From Aquiluna sp. (lineage in GTDB: Bacteria; Actinomycetota; Actinomycetes; Actinomycetales; Microbacteriaceae), in the NCBI GenBank assembly GCA_018402685.1, contig JAGYIJ010000002.1, positions 434,001 through 498,000 on the forward strand: a stretch of 64,000 bases of DNA. Reading direction: 5' to 3'. Of this stretch, positions 32,753-44,071 are shown one piece after another. The stretch's first letter is position 1. Each line of letters begins with the position of its first letter. The translations under genes and the position numbers were made by a program. The notes under the pieces were generated by a model. That model ran no database searches. It had not been told where the DNA came from and saw only the letters and a program-made list of their open reading frames with translations.

Positions 32753-34648
32753 CTAGCTAACACTCACCGTGCCCTTGTTGTGATCGATCTCAAAGCGGTG
32801 GGGACCGCGGTGAATAATCTCAACGCCATTGCCACCTGCAGACTCAATGCCTAGACCCTTGGCAATCTCTGCGAAGAACTTCTTTTGGGACTCAAGCTCT
32901 AGCTCGGTTGCTTGGTAGTAGGCGGTTGAAGATCCAAGGTTGCGCTTTGCGATTGCAACGCTTCCCTTTGCATCGCCACCCTCAAACGTCGCAACAACTT
33001 CAGCACCATTTGCTCTAGAGAGCTCGCTCCAAAGCGTTGCACTCATGCCGTTTGAGAGCTTGATTGAGGACTCCCTGAGTGGGTAGAACTCCTCGACGTA
33101 GACGCCGATTACGTCCTTGACCAGCTTGCCGCCATAGCCACCGAGTTTGACCCGCAAGGTTCTATCGGCAATGTTTGAGAAGTAGCCAACCACCAAGGTG
33201 CCACCCTCTTGGGCATAGGAGGTGAAGGTCTCCTCCTGTGCCTCAGAGAGCATGTGGACCATGGGCATCAAGACCAGTGGGTAGTTTGCAAGCTCTGCCT
33301 TGGTGGCATCAGCCGAGACGAAGTCAACCTGAATACCCAATTCCCACATCGCCCGGTACCAAGCGGCAACGGTGTCTGGGTAGTTGATGCCATCGGTTGG
33401 GAGGTTCTGCTGCATTAGCGCCCAGAACTGCTCGTAGTCATAGACCATCGCAACCTTGGCTGGGTTAGTGGGGTGTTCGGAGATCTCGGGGTGAGACTTC
33501 AGCAATTGCCCAAGCTCGGTGATCTCGCGGTAGACCCTGGTGTCCTCCCCTGCGTGCGGAACCATCGACGAGTGGAAGCGCTCAGATCCTGCCTGGCTCT
33601 GTCGCCACTGGAAATACATCACTCCTTGCGAACCACGTGCGACAAAGCTCATGGAGTTGCGCTTTTCCTGACCTTCGACCTTGGCAAAGTTCTTTGGCTG
33701 CCAGTTCACAGCCGAGGAGCTGTGCTCCATCAGTAGCCACTGTTGGCCCTTTGCAAAGCCACGAGTGAGGTCAGCCATCTGGGCTAGGTCGATGTGGTTC
33801 AAAAGATCGTGCTGAGCGAGGTAGTGGTCGGTGGAGACAAAGTCGACCTCCTTTGCCCATTCGAAGTAGTCAACGACCGCGGTGAACTTCATGGACATGA
33901 AGTTGGTGGTTACCGGGTTCACCTGGTCGTACTTTTTGATGATGTCGCGCTCCATCTTGTAAAGCTCCAAGATGTTGTTTGAAGAAAAGCGTCTGAAATC
34001 TAGCTGGCAACCTGGGTTTGGGTGGGTGCCATCGGTGGTGCTCTTTGGAACCTGGATCTCTTCCCAGTTGTAGTAGCGCTGCGACCAAAAGTCGGTTCCC
34101 CAGGATGCGTTTAGCTCATCCAAAGACGCATAGCGGGTCTTGAGGTAGTCAATGAATGCGGAGCGAGAGACATCGCAGTAGCAGAGCGGGTTGTGGCAAC
34201 CATATTCGTTATTGACGTGCCACATCACAACCGCTGGGTGGTTGGCATATCTCTCGGCCAGCTTCTCAACTAGAGCCGCTGCCTTCTTGCGATAGACCGG
34301 GCTTGCCGAGCAGTATGCCTGGCGACCACCAAAGCTGCGCTGCACGCCATCGAAGTCGATCGGCAGCATCTCGGGGTGAGCGTGTGAGAGCCAGGCAGGT
34401 GGCGATGCTGTGGCGGTGGCCATGTCAACGCTGATGCCACCCTCGTGCAGCATGCCCATGATCTCGTCCAGCCAATCGAAGTTGTACTGACCATCCGCTG
34501 GCTCTAGCTTTGCCCAGGAAAAAATACCCAGTGACACCAGGTTCACACCGGCTTTTTGCATCAGGCGGATATCCTCCGCCCAGACTTCCTTTGGCCACTG
34601 CTCGGGGTTGTAGTCCCCGCCGAAGTGGAGCTTTGAGAGATTCAGCAT
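32753..34648 (-). CDS. Beta-galactosidase, GH42
   Basis: 631 aa; LHFGGDYNPEQWPKEVWAEDIRLMQKAGVNLVSLGIFSWAKLEPADGQYNFDWLD, VVMWHVNNEYGCHNPLCYC, WLLMEHSSSAVNWQP. Confidence 0.95.
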   Translation of the reverse strand: MLNLSKLHFGGDYNPEQWPKEVWAEDIRLMQKAGVNLVSLGIFSWAKLEPADGQYNFDWLDEIMGMLHEGGISVDMATATASPPAWLSHAHPEMLPIDFDGVQRSFGGRQAYCSASPVYRKKAAALVEKLAERYANHPAVVMWHVNNEYGCHNPLCYCDVSRSAFIDYLKTRYASLDELNASWGTDFWSQRYYNWEEIQVPKSTTDGTHPNPGCQLDFRRFSSNNILELYKMERDIIKKYDQVNPVTTNFMSMKFTAVVDYFEWAKEVDFVSTDHYLAQHDLLNHIDLAQMADLTRGFAKGQQWLLMEHSSSAVNWQPKNFAKVEGQEKRNSMSFVARGSQGVMYFQWRQSQAGSERFHSSMVPHAGEDTRVYREITELGQLLKSHPEISEHPTNPAKVAMVYDYEQFWALMQQNLPTDGINYPDTVAAWYRAMWELGIQVDFVSADATKAELANYPLVLMPMVHMLSEAQEETFTSYAQEGGTLVVGYFSNIADRTLRVKLGGYGGKLVKDVIGVYVEEFYPLRESSIKLSNGMSATLWSELSRANGAEVVATFEGGDAKGSVAIAKRNLGSSTAYYQATELELESQKKFFAEIAKGLGIESAGGNGVEIIHRGPHRFEIDHNKGTVSVS

Positions 34649-36842
34649 TTAGATTGCCTCGATTTCTACTAGTAGTGCGTTTTCTGGATACATGATTGGT
34701 GCGCGGACTCCGATAAGGGCCAAGGCCTTGCCGCTCAGAGTGATGCCATCTAGCCAACCAACTTGAGTGCGCTGAATGAACTTTGGTTCTCCGGCTGGGT
34801 AGACGGCCTTGATTCTGATAGCTGCGGTTCTCATCAAGACCAGGGAAACAAAGTGCATCTGGTCTTGAGCCCTTGCTGGCCTGCAGGGTCGCGTAGCTAA
34901 ACAGGGCCTTGGTCTTGTCCTGAGAAACAACACCCTGCAGGAAGTACTCATCTGGAGAGTCAACCCGAACCGGGTTTCCCGAGTGAATCAGCTCACGGTT
35001 TTGCTTGTAGTAATCAGACCAAGATTTGAGCTGCGCCAGCTCTTCTTTGGTGCAGCTGGTGATATCCCACTCCAACCCGGCGTGACCAAACAGTGCCGAG
35101 ATGGCTCTGAAGTGAAGCTCGTGAACCCTGCCGGTGGTGTGGCTCTTGGTGGGGCCAATGTGTGACCCGAGCATTTCTGGCGGGATCGCCACTTGCGTGT
35201 AGCGCTGGATGTACTGGCGCTCTAACGCGTCATTGCAGTCCGAGGTCCAGAACCGATCGGCAATCATTGCCATGCCAAGATCGATGCGCCCTCCTCCGGA
35301 GGAGCAGCTCTCGATCTCTAGGCCCGGATGGTTCTGCTTGAGCTCTGTGAACATGCGGTAGATGGCATTGGTCTGGTTGTGAGCTGCGGCAACACCGAGT
35401 GAACCTGGCTCAACCAGGTACTTGTTGTGATCCCACTTTATGTAGGCAATGTCGTAATCAGAGAGCACTCTGTCGGTTTGCTGGAACACGTGCTGATAGC
35501 AATCCTCATTTGTGAGATCCAGCACCAGCTGCATCCTGCCAAGTGGCGGCACCCTGCCGCCTGCTCCCAGCACCCAGTCCGGGTGAGCTCGGTAGAGATC
35601 GCTATCGGGGTTCACCATCTCACCCTCAAACCAAAGACCAAACTCCATGCCGTTGGCCTTGACCTTCTCAATTAGTGGACCCAAGCCCTCGGGCCAGACC
35701 TCAGGGGACACCACCCAGTCACCAAGACCCTTGGTGTCATCCCTGCGAGAACCAAACCAGCCATCGTCCAAAACAAATCTCTCAACGCCAATTGACTGCG
35801 CAACATCGGCCAACTCGGAGAGCTTCTCTAGGTTGTGATCGAAATAGACCGCTTCCCAAACATTCAAGGTGAGCGGTCTTGGCTTCAGCTTGGTCGGGTG
35901 ATCGCCACGAGAGCGAAGCCAGCCATAGCTTCTGGCACTAACCCCATCAATTCCATTCTCAGAGTAGATAGCTGCAACCCCGGGTGTTGAATACTTCTCA
36001 CCCTTTTTGAGAACCATCTCACCGGGCATCAAAGACTCTCCGGCTCCAATGAACTTCCTGCCACCCTGTAGCTTCTCCACAACATGCCGCGAGTTACCAG
36101 AGAACATCAGACCCATAGACCAGATCTCTCCAGACTGGAACCCGGCGCCTTGCGTCATAGCAAGCTGCAAGATCGTGTAGTCGTGGGAGGAGCGACCCTC
36201 GCGCACCTCGCGAACAAAAGCCCCGGCTTGAATCTCCCTGCGCTGTGGTTGACGCTCCTTGATCCAACGTCCCGCAAAGTCCATTGACTCACTTGCCCTG
36301 TCAGGTAGCGGCAAATAAACACTGAGTTCTTCGAGGTTGAAATCCTCCCCGAGGTTTTCAACCTCCAACGAAACCATCAGCACCCCGGACCCTACGAAAG
36401 TAAAGATCGCGGTGGCATTCAGCTCGGCTACCTTGTCGCTGAACTTGACTCTGGCAGAGCTGGCATCTGATTCAACGCCCGTGATTTCGAATAACTGACT
36501 GAAGTCCTTGCCGGATCGGTGACCCAAGAGTGCCGGACGGGAGATTACTCCTCTGGCCGCCTCCCGGAAGATGCCCTCGACATGGGGCTCATCGAGCTCG
36601 GCGTGAGCGGTGGACTCGATGCTGGCAGCTAGGAGATTCTCGAGGTTTTCATCTTTAGAGAGCTCTTGGCCCCAGTGCAAAACCTCGAGGGCACCGCGCT
36701 TGAGAGAGAGAACGAGGGAAACGCCAGCTTGAGAAAGGTGAATGAATTGTGGCTTTTCCAATTGAATGCTGACCTCTTCGTCCCGGATGCCTCTAGTCTG
36801 CACCTGATAACTGGGCGGAGTAAAGACTCCGCCCAGTTTCAC
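34649..36842 (-). CDS. Alpha-galactosidase, GH36, frameshift near 34850
   Basis: RFVLDDGWFGSRRDDTKGLGDWVVSPEVWPEGLGPLI, YIKWDHNKYLVEPGS, ESCSSGGGRIDLGM, FWTSDCNDALERQYIQR; alternative-frame C-terminus ends ALLVEIEAI* at 34649. Confidence 0.95.
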
Positions 36843-37064
36843 TCAGTTGCTATTTCTTTTTGGGTAAATCTTTTGGAATTCACCCGGGTATAACTCCTTT
36901 TAGACTCAGCTAAAAGCCCAAAAATGTTTGGGTGTGAACGAACTTATTGGCATTTCCCAAACTTTTCGAAACAAAACGGACAAAAGTAATCATTCTGTTA
37001 GTAAATAAGCAAACATTTCCGCAAAACTTGTCTAATCTTTTGAGAAAGATTTAGGGGAATCCAA

Positions 37065-37841
37065 TTGCTTGCAGCTCAGCGCAAAGCGCGCATCTTGGAT
37101 GAGGTGTCGCTATCGGGTGCCAAGCGCATCACTGACTTGGCTGAAGCCCTTGGCGTGTCTGAGGTAACCATTAGACGCGATGTCGAACAGCTTGCCGGTC
37201 AGGGGCTCGTGGACAAGGTCCACGGCGGTGTCACTGCAAACTCGCTGTCTTCAACCGTTGAACCTCCCTTCAGCTTCAACTCGATGCGCGAGCAGGCAGC
37301 CAAGGATGCGATGGCACTGGTTGCCGCCGACTTGGTTCGCCCAGGTATGGCGGTGGCGCTCATGGGTGGCAGCACCGTCTACGCACTGGCAAAGCGATTG
37401 CGGGATCTGGCCTCTTTGACGATTGTCACCAACTCGGTGCCGATTAGCGACTTCTTTGCCCAAAACCCCAGAGCGGATCAAACCGTGGTTCTCACCGGAG
37501 GCGTCCGCACCCCAACCGATTCCCTGGTTGGCAACATCGCCTCCGAGGTGTTCTCCAGATTCAACCTCGACCTGGTCTTCATGGGCACCCACGGCATGGA
37601 CTCGGAGTTTGGATTTAGCTCCCCGAACCTGGTCGAGGCTGAAACCAACCGCGAGGTTATCCGCCGGGCGTCAAAGTTTGTGGTGTTGGCCGATCACACC
37701 AAGTGGGGAATCAGGGGCTTCACCTCGTTTGCAAACTTTGAGTCTGCAGACATCGTTATCACCACCGAGGGAATCTCTAGAAACTCACTGGCAACCCTGA
37801 AGGCTGCAGTCAAAGACGTGAGGGTCGCTAGCGCGAGCTAA
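37065..37841 (+). CDS. DeoR-family transcriptional regulator
   Basis: TTG start; AQRKARILDEVSLSGAKRITDLAEALGVSEVTIRRDVEQLAGQGLVDKVHGG; divergent from the galactosidase operon. Confidence 0.93.
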   Translation: MLAAQRKARILDEVSLSGAKRITDLAEALGVSEVTIRRDVEQLAGQGLVDKVHGGVTANSLSSTVEPPFSFNSMREQAAKDAMALVAADLVRPGMAVALMGGSTVYALAKRLRDLASLTIVTNSVPISDFFAQNPRADQTVVLTGGVRTPTDSLVGNIASEVFSRFNLDLVFMGTHGMDSEFGFSSPNLVEAETNREVIRRASKFVVLADHTKWGIRGFTSFANFESADIVITTEGISRNSLATLKAAVKDVRVASAS

Positions 37842-38400
37842 GTTGCAAAGAGTAAAGGTGTGAGCCGATTGGCCTGCCGAAGCGAACCGCGACGTTTGCT
37901 AGGTGCCCATTGTCTTTGAAGCCAAACTTTTTGTGAAGCGCGATTGATGCCCCCGCTCCCCTGTCGGCTATCACCGCAATCACCTCTTTGATGCCCTGAG
38001 CGCGGCAGCGATCAAGCAAGGCCTGCATCAGCGTCCCACCAAGTTTCTTGCCGGTTGCCGCAGGCAACAGGTAGATCTGGTTTTCAACAACCTTGAGATA
38101 GCCGGCCTTCGCTCGCCAGGGTGCGACATAGGCAAAGCCGATTAGCTCAGGTCCTTTCATCATGACGATAAATGGCAAATCGAACTTCTCGAGCATTGCC
38201 TGTTTGTCTTGCCAGTAGTGAAGATCAAGGGGTTTGTCATCAAAGGTGATGACCGTGTTTCTAATGAAGTAGTTATAAATGTCACGAATCTGCGGCAGGT
38301 CTTCGAACCTAACGCTGCGGATTTCTACCTCGGGTTCGGGTTTTGGTGGTTTTTGTTTGAGCGCTCGAACCAGGCGCCACCTGGTTTCGGAATCCACCAC
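37828..38400 (-). CDS. GNAT family N-acetyltransferase (phosphinothricin-acetyltransferase-like)
   Basis: EIRSVRFEDLPQIRDIYNYFIRNTVITFDDKPLD, GFAYVAPWRAKAGYLKVVENQIYLLPAATGKKLGGTLMQALLDRC. Confidence 0.85.
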   Translation of the reverse strand: MVDSETRWRLVRALKQKPPKPEPEVEIRSVRFEDLPQIRDIYNYFIRNTVITFDDKPLDLHYWQDKQAMLEKFDLPFIVMMKGPELIGFAYVAPWRAKAGYLKVVENQIYLLPAATGKKLGGTLMQALLDRCRAQGIKEVIAVIADRGAGASIALHKKFGFKDNGHLANVAVRFGRPIGSHLYSLQLSSR

Positions 38401-39051
38401 CTACGCGCTCCAATCGATTGGCTCCAGATCTAAAGCTACAAGTGCATTGTTACAAGAAGAAAAAGGTTTTGAACCAAAAAAGCCGCGGTAGCTAGAAAGC
38501 GGTGAGGGGTGCGGGCTTGTTAGCACCTTGGCTCCCGCCAGATCGGGAGCCAGCTCCTGAGCCCGCTGACCCCACAAAATCGCAACCAGCCTGCCGCTTC
38601 TTGCTCGAACCAGCTCCTGAACCACGCGCTGGGTGAACTCCTCCCAGCCAAAGTCGAAGTGCGCGGCGGTCTCATCGCTTCTGGTGGTCAGGTGTCGATT
38701 CAGTAGCAGCACGCCGCGCTCCTGCCAGGGGTTGATATCCCCGGTCTGGACAAACTCGTGGCCGAGATCGGCGCGCAGCTCCTTGAAGATGTTTGCCAGA
38801 GTGGGAGGCAGCGGGTTGGTTCCAGGGTTCACGGCAAAGGCGAGGCCGTTGGCGTGAAGCGGATTTGGATAGGGGTCCTGCCCCACTATCAACACTCGGT
38901 AGTGCGAGGGTGGATAGCTGAGAGCTTTGAGAACCAGCTCCTTTTGGGGAATGGTCTTCGGGTCTGAATCGATTAGAGACTCTATGGTTTCGAGGGCTTG
39001 TTTTTGGTCCCCCAACAGATTTTGCCAATCGGGGTGCAAAGCGCGAAACAT
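38401..39051 (-). CDS. ung: Uracil-DNA glycosylase (family 1)
   Basis: VLIVGQDPYPNPLHANGLAFAV, GVLLLNRHLTTR, AILWGQRAQ, VLTSPHPSPLSSYRGFFGSKPFSSCN. Confidence 0.95.
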   Translation of the reverse strand: MFRALHPDWQNLLGDQKQALETIESLIDSDPKTIPQKELVLKALSYPPSHYRVLIVGQDPYPNPLHANGLAFAVNPGTNPLPPTLANIFKELRADLGHEFVQTGDINPWQERGVLLLNRHLTTRSDETAAHFDFGWEEFTQRVVQELVRARSGRLVAILWGQRAQELAPDLAGAKVLTSPHPSPLSSYRGFFGSKPFSSCNNALVALDLEPIDWSA

Positions 39052-39104
39052 ACAGCCATAGTAGATACCAGCTTTTGATTTCCCAAACCGAAGGGCCCAA
39101 GAAG

Positions 39105-40301
39105 ATGACAATCAGTCAAGAACTTCTCACACAGGCAAGCCAATTTAGCGAAGAGCTAATCGCCCTGAGACGGGCCCTACACAAAGAACCAGAGTTCGCA
39201 CTCGACCTGCCAAAAACCCAAGAAAAGATTCTCAAGGCAATCGATGGTCTTGGCGAAATAACCCTGGGTAAGAACCTGACATCGATCGTGCTCGTCATCG
39301 AGGGAGCAAAGCCTGGACCAACGGTGCTACTCAGGGCGGACATGGACGCACTGAGCGTGCAAGAAGAAACCGGTTTGGACTTTGCTTCCACCAATGGCTT
39401 CATGCACGCCTGTGGCCATGACCTCCACATGGCCTCAGGGGTAGGAGCTGCGAAGCTGCTGCACCAAAACAAGGACAAGCTCTCTGGCAAGGTCGCAATC
39501 TGGTTCCAACCCGGTGAAGAGGGTCACCACGGAGCCGATGTCATGATCGAAGAGGGCATGCTCGAGATCACTGGCGAAAGACCAGTTGCCGCCTACGGCC
39601 TGCACGTGTTCACCGCGCTCCCAATTGGAGCAATTACAACCAAGCCCGGGCCCATGATGGCGAGCGCCGGCGACCTACACGCAACCTTTTATGGCTCCGG
39701 CGGCCATGGCTCCATGCCCTGGCTCTCGAAAGACCCCGTCACTCCGATGGTCGAGGCAATTAGCTCACTGCAGGTAATGCTAAATAAGACCTTCGACCAG
39801 TTCGACCCGGTGATTCTCAATGTCGGTTGGATCAGAGCGGGTGACACCGCAACCACCAACGTGATTCCCGACACCGCAAGCTTTGGTGCGACGGTTCGCA
39901 CCTTCTCAGAGGTGAATACCAAAAAGCTTCACGACCTTGCACCAAAGCTGATCCACTCCATTGCCGATGCCTATGGCATCAAGGCAGAGGTGAGCTTCTC
40001 TCAAGCGACCAAGGTTCTGATGAATGACCCTGGTGCCGTGGAGCGGGTGCGGAAGGTTGCCAAGGAGCTTGTTGGCGAGCGCGGCTATCAGGACATGGAG
40101 CACCCCATTGCTGGTGGCGAGGACTACGCATCGATAGTTGCCGAGGTGCCAGGCGCATTTGTGTTTGTTGGCGCTTGCCCACCGGAGATTGATCACACCA
40201 CTGCCCCCACCAACCACAGCGCCAAGGCAATGTTTGATGACTCGGTAATCCCGCTGGGTGCAGCACTTTTGGCCTCGCTCGCCTTTGAGCACCTGGGCTA
40301 A
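39105..40301 (+). CDS. M20 family amidohydrolase/peptidase
   Basis: LRRALHKEPEFALDLPKTQEKIL, VLLRADMDALSVQEETGLDFAS, MHACGHDLHMASGVGAAKLL, PGEEGHHGADVMIEEG. Confidence 0.92.
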   Translation: MTISQELLTQASQFSEELIALRRALHKEPEFALDLPKTQEKILKAIDGLGEITLGKNLTSIVLVIEGAKPGPTVLLRADMDALSVQEETGLDFASTNGFMHACGHDLHMASGVGAAKLLHQNKDKLSGKVAIWFQPGEEGHHGADVMIEEGMLEITGERPVAAYGLHVFTALPIGAITTKPGPMMASAGDLHATFYGSGGHGSMPWLSKDPVTPMVEAISSLQVMLNKTFDQFDPVILNVGWIRAGDTATTNVIPDTASFGATVRTFSEVNTKKLHDLAPKLIHSIADAYGIKAEVSFSQATKVLMNDPGAVERVRKVAKELVGERGYQDMEHPIAGGEDYASIVAEVPGAFVFVGACPPEIDHTTAPTNHSAKAMFDDSVIPLGAALLASLAFEHLG

Positions 40302-40385
40302 AGTTACGGAAGATTACTAAGGCATTTGCAGTTGCGGTGCTATTGCACCAATCTTTTAGAAACAACTAACACCTAAAGGCAAATC

Positions 40386-41678
40386 ATGACTGAGGCAAAT
40401 TGGGGTTTTGAGACCCAGCAGATTCACTCCGGTGCAGTAGCGGACCCAGCGACCAACGCTCGCGCTACCCCGATCTACAAGACCACTGCTTACACCTTCA
40501 ACTCTGCCGAGCACGCTAGAAACCTCTTCGGTCTTGCGGAGTTCGGAAACATCTACACCCGCATCATGAACCCAACCCAGGACGTTGCCGAGAAGCGCAT
40601 CGCGGCTCTCGAGGGCGGCACCGCCGCCCTGCTACTTGCCTCCGGCCAGGCCGCCGAGACCTTTGCGGTTCTGAACATCGCTCAGGCCGGTGACCACATC
40701 GTCTCCTCTTCGACCCTCTATGGCGGCACCTACAACCTCTTCAAATACACGATGGCCAAATTGGGCATCGAGGTCACCTTTGTTGAAAACCAGGACGATG
40801 AGAACGAGTGGCAGGCAGCGGTTAGACCAAACACCAAGCTGTTCTTTGCCGAGACCATTGGAAACCCCAAGGTTTCGATTCTTGACATCCGCAAGGTTGC
40901 AACCGTCGCTCACAAAAACGGAGTGCCCTTCATTGTCGACAACACCGTTGCCACCCCGTATTTGATTCGCCCCCTCGAGCACGGCGCTGACATCGTCGTG
41001 CACTCTGCCACCAAGTTCCTAGGTGGCCACGGCACCGTGGTCGCCGGAGCAATTGTCGATGGCGGCAAGTTCGAGTGGTCCAAATCGGACAAGTTCCCGG
41101 GACTCACAGAGCCTGACCCCAGCTACCACGGCGTCGTCTACTCCGAGGCTCTGGGTGATGGCATCGCCTACATCATCAAGGCCAGAGTGCAGCTGTTGCG
41201 CGATATCGGCGCAGCCGTATCGCCCGACACCGCCTTCTCACTCTTGCAGGGCATCGAGACTCTCTCAATGCGCATGGAGCGTCACGTTGAAAACGCCCAG
41301 CAGATTGCGCAGTGGTTAGATGCTCACCAGCAGGTCAAGAGCGTCAACTACGCAGGTCTGGAATCCTCCCCGTATCACGAGGCACACAAGCACTATGCAC
41401 CAAAGGGTGCCGGTGCAATTGTTTCCTTCGAGATCGAGGGTGGCGTCGAGGCCGGCATCAAGTTTGTCGATGCGCTAGAGCTCTTTAGCCACGTTGCCAA
41501 CATCGGTGACGTGCGCTCACTGGTGATTCACCCGGCATCGACCACCCACTCCCAACTCTGCGAAGCGGACCAGAAGACAACCGGTGTCACACCGGGACTG
41601 GTCAGGCTCTCTGTTGGACTTGAGAGCATTGAAGACCTAATCCATGACCTGCAGAAGGGCTTCACGGCTGCCAAGTAA
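40386..41678 (+). CDS. metY: O-acetylhomoserine sulfhydrylase (Cys/Met metabolism PLP enzyme)
   Basis: [64 protein letters not shown]; followed by metX. Confidence 0.93.
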   Translation: MTEANWGFETQQIHSGAVADPATNARATPIYKTTAYTFNSAEHARNLFGLAEFGNIYTRIMNPTQDVAEKRIAALEGGTAALLLASGQAAETFAVLNIAQAGDHIVSSSTLYGGTYNLFKYTMAKLGIEVTFVENQDDENEWQAAVRPNTKLFFAETIGNPKVSILDIRKVATVAHKNGVPFIVDNTVATPYLIRPLEHGADIVVHSATKFLGGHGTVVAGAIVDGGKFEWSKSDKFPGLTEPDPSYHGVVYSEALGDGIAYIIKARVQLLRDIGAAVSPDTAFSLLQGIETLSMRMERHVENAQQIAQWLDAHQQVKSVNYAGLESSPYHEAHKHYAPKGAGAIVSFEIEGGVEAGIKFVDALELFSHVANIGDVRSLVIHPASTTHSQLCEADQKTTGVTPGLVRLSVGLESIEDLIHDLQKGFTAAK

Positions 41679-42881
41679 TGGATTTCCAGATATCTGAAGA
41701 CTCTGCCCCCTCGGAATTCATTACCGAGGAGCAGCGTCGTCAGCTAGTTGGAAGACCGCCGGCAACCGGTGCCTGGATCATCGGAGACCCGGTTGGCGAC
41801 AGGAAGTTCTCCGAACCCTTCGATATCGCTCTCGAATCCGGCCAGACGCTCTCCGGCGCGAGACTTGCCTATGAATCCTGGGGAGAGCTCAACCAAGACA
41901 AATCAAATGCCGTGCTGGTGCTGCATGCCCTCACTGGCGACTCACATTTGATTGGCGATGCTGGAAACGGCCATGCCACCAGCGGTTGGTGGAACGGAAT
42001 TGTGGGACCGGGGCTTGCGATTGACACCGATAGGTTCTTTGTTCTAACTCCAAACGTGCTTGGCGGTTGCCAGGGTTCCACCGGACCTTCGTCCTTGGAT
42101 CAAAACGGACGAGAGTACGGACCTTCTTTCCCGCAGCTCACAATCAGAGACCAGTCGGAGGCTTTTCTAAAGCTCTCCGACCAGCTCGGCATCGATAAGT
42201 ACTTTGCAATCATCGGCGGCTCGATGGCGGGCATGCACGCCCTGGAAATCGCCATCGATCACCCAGAGCGCCTAGAGCGCCTGGGTATCTTGGCAGCTCC
42301 CCCCTATTCGACTGCCGACCAGATTGCCCTGAACACGGTCCAGCTGGAGGCGATTCGCTCAGACTCTGGTTTTGCCGCCGGTTGGTACTACGACGCCAAG
42401 CCGGGCTTTGGACCCCACAAGGGCCTGGCTCTTGCCAGGCGCATGGCGCTTATTGAACTACCGCTCTCCCAAAGAGCTCAACGAGAGATTTGCCAGGTCC
42501 TGGCAGTCTCAGGTGAGCCCGCTTACCGAGCGCGGTAAGTACGCGGTTGAGAGCTACCTCGATTTCCATGGCAACAAGTTCGTGCGGCGCTTTGATGCCA
42601 ACAGCTACATCACCCTGGTCTCCGCGATGAACTCTCACGATCTGGGTCGCGATCGCGGTTCTGTTGAACAGGCGTTGCAACAAATCTCTTGCCCCACCTT
42701 GGTGCTGGGCGTGGATAGCGACCGGTTGTTTCCACTAAGTGGTCAGGAGCTGATTGCAGAGCACGTCAGTGGTGAGTTGATCGGTGGTGGGCTGCAGGTG
42801 ATTCAGAGCGAATACGGCCACGATGGTTTTTTGATTGAGGCAAAGGAAGTTGGCGCAAGGCTCTCGATGTTGTTGGCATAG
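41678..42881 (+). CDS. metX: Homoserine O-acetyltransferase, frameshift at about 42450
   Basis: LAYESWGELNQDKSNAVLVLHALTGDSHLIGD, ITPNVLGGCQGSTGPSS-type region, IIGGSMAGMHALEIAIDHPERL; C-terminal half in ORF 42372..42881 (YGHDGFLIEAKEVG). Confidence 0.93.
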
Positions 42882-42898
42882 GACTTAGTTGTCATAGT

Positions 42899-44071
42899 GT
42901 GTCCATCGTGAAACTTTTGAAATCAAAGATTGCGGTCTGCTTCTTTTTCATTTCCGGCGGCTCTTCGCTAGCCCTCTGGGCTGTCCATATTCCCCTGATT
43001 GAAGACCGGGTTGGCATCAACTACCAAACCCTGGGACTACTGCTAACGCTCTCGGGCCTTGGTGGATTTTTCGCGATGCAGCTGTTTGGCTGGATGGTCG
43101 ATCACATTGGAGCCAAATCCGCCACCCGTCTGGGTGGCGTGGTTGTTGGTCTCTCACTATTTGGCCCGGCCTTCGCCCCGAATCCCTTCTGGCTGGGACT
43201 CGCGATCTTTGGGATTGGGTTTGGCATTGCGGGCATTGATGTTGCCATGAATGCGGCGGCGCTTCAGGTGGAGAAGGTCAATGGCAAAGCCATCTTCACC
43301 TTCTTCCACCTGTTCTGGTCAGTCGGAGGGTTGCTCGGTGCCGGGCTTGGCTTTGTGACCATCGGGCTTGGTTTCACCCAATCTCAGACCCTGCCGGTGG
43401 TGGGGGTCTCGCTCTCGATCGCCGGGTTGTTTATCGCAAACTGGTTGCTACCGAACCAGGCCGTTGCAGACAATTCCGACAAGCAGCAAAACAAGGTCTC
43501 ATCAAAGGCAAACAGGCGGGTCTTTGGCTTTGTGATTTTGGCCGGGTTGATGGCTGCCTCCGGTGCGATCATCGAGGGTGTTGCTCAAGACTGGTCTGCG
43601 CTGTATTTGTCGGACTACCAAAACGTCAGCTTCGCACTTGCAGCCTGGGGCCTAGCGGCATTCAACATCGGCATGATCATTGGGCGGATATTCATTGACC
43701 GAATCGTTGAAATCAAGGGCCGAGGCTTCGTGATTCGAAATGGCTCGATCTTTGCAGCTGCTGCCATTGGCTTGCAGGCATTTGCCCCGAACTACGAGAT
43801 TTCGCTTTTGGCATGGGGGCTTTTGGGTCTTGGAATCTCTGGAGTGGTGCCGCAAATCTTTGCCGCAGCCGGCGAGATCGGTGAGGCTTCTCACTCGGGT
43901 AGGAACATGGCCAAGGTGGTTGGCATCACCTATATCGGCGGATTGGCCGGGCCTTCAATCATTGGAATTCTCACCGGCATCCTGCCGTTGAACATAGCCA
44001 TTGGCTGGGGTGCACTCCTTGGCCTGTTTATCTTCTTTGCAACCCCAAGATTGGAAAAGCTACCCAAGTGA
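42899..44071 (+). CDS. MFS transporter
   Basis: 390 aa 12-TM protein; SSLALWAVHIPLIEDRVGINYQTLGLLLTLSGLGGFFAMQLFGWMVDHIG. Confidence 0.85.
   Translation: MSIVKLLKSKIAVCFFFISGGSSLALWAVHIPLIEDRVGINYQTLGLLLTLSGLGGFFAMQLFGWMVDHIGAKSATRLGGVVVGLSLFGPAFAPNPFWLGLAIFGIGFGIAGIDVAMNAAALQVEKVNGKAIFTFFHLFWSVGGLLGAGLGFVTIGLGFTQSQTLPVVGVSLSIAGLFIANWLLPNQAVADNSDKQQNKVSSKANRRVFGFVILAGLMAASGAIIEGVAQDWSALYLSDYQNVSFALAAWGLAAFNIGMIIGRIFIDRIVEIKGRGFVIRNGSIFAAAAIGLQAFAPNYEISLLAWGLLGLGISGVVPQIFAAAGEIGEASHSGRNMAKVVGITYIGGLAGPSIIGILTGILPLNIAIGWGALLGLFIFFATPRLEKLPK

Noticed and set aside
32626-32760. tRNA-Leu as an integrative-element attachment site
   Set aside because: No integrase and no repeated tRNA 3' end found in the flanks I examined; a clean terminator follows directly.
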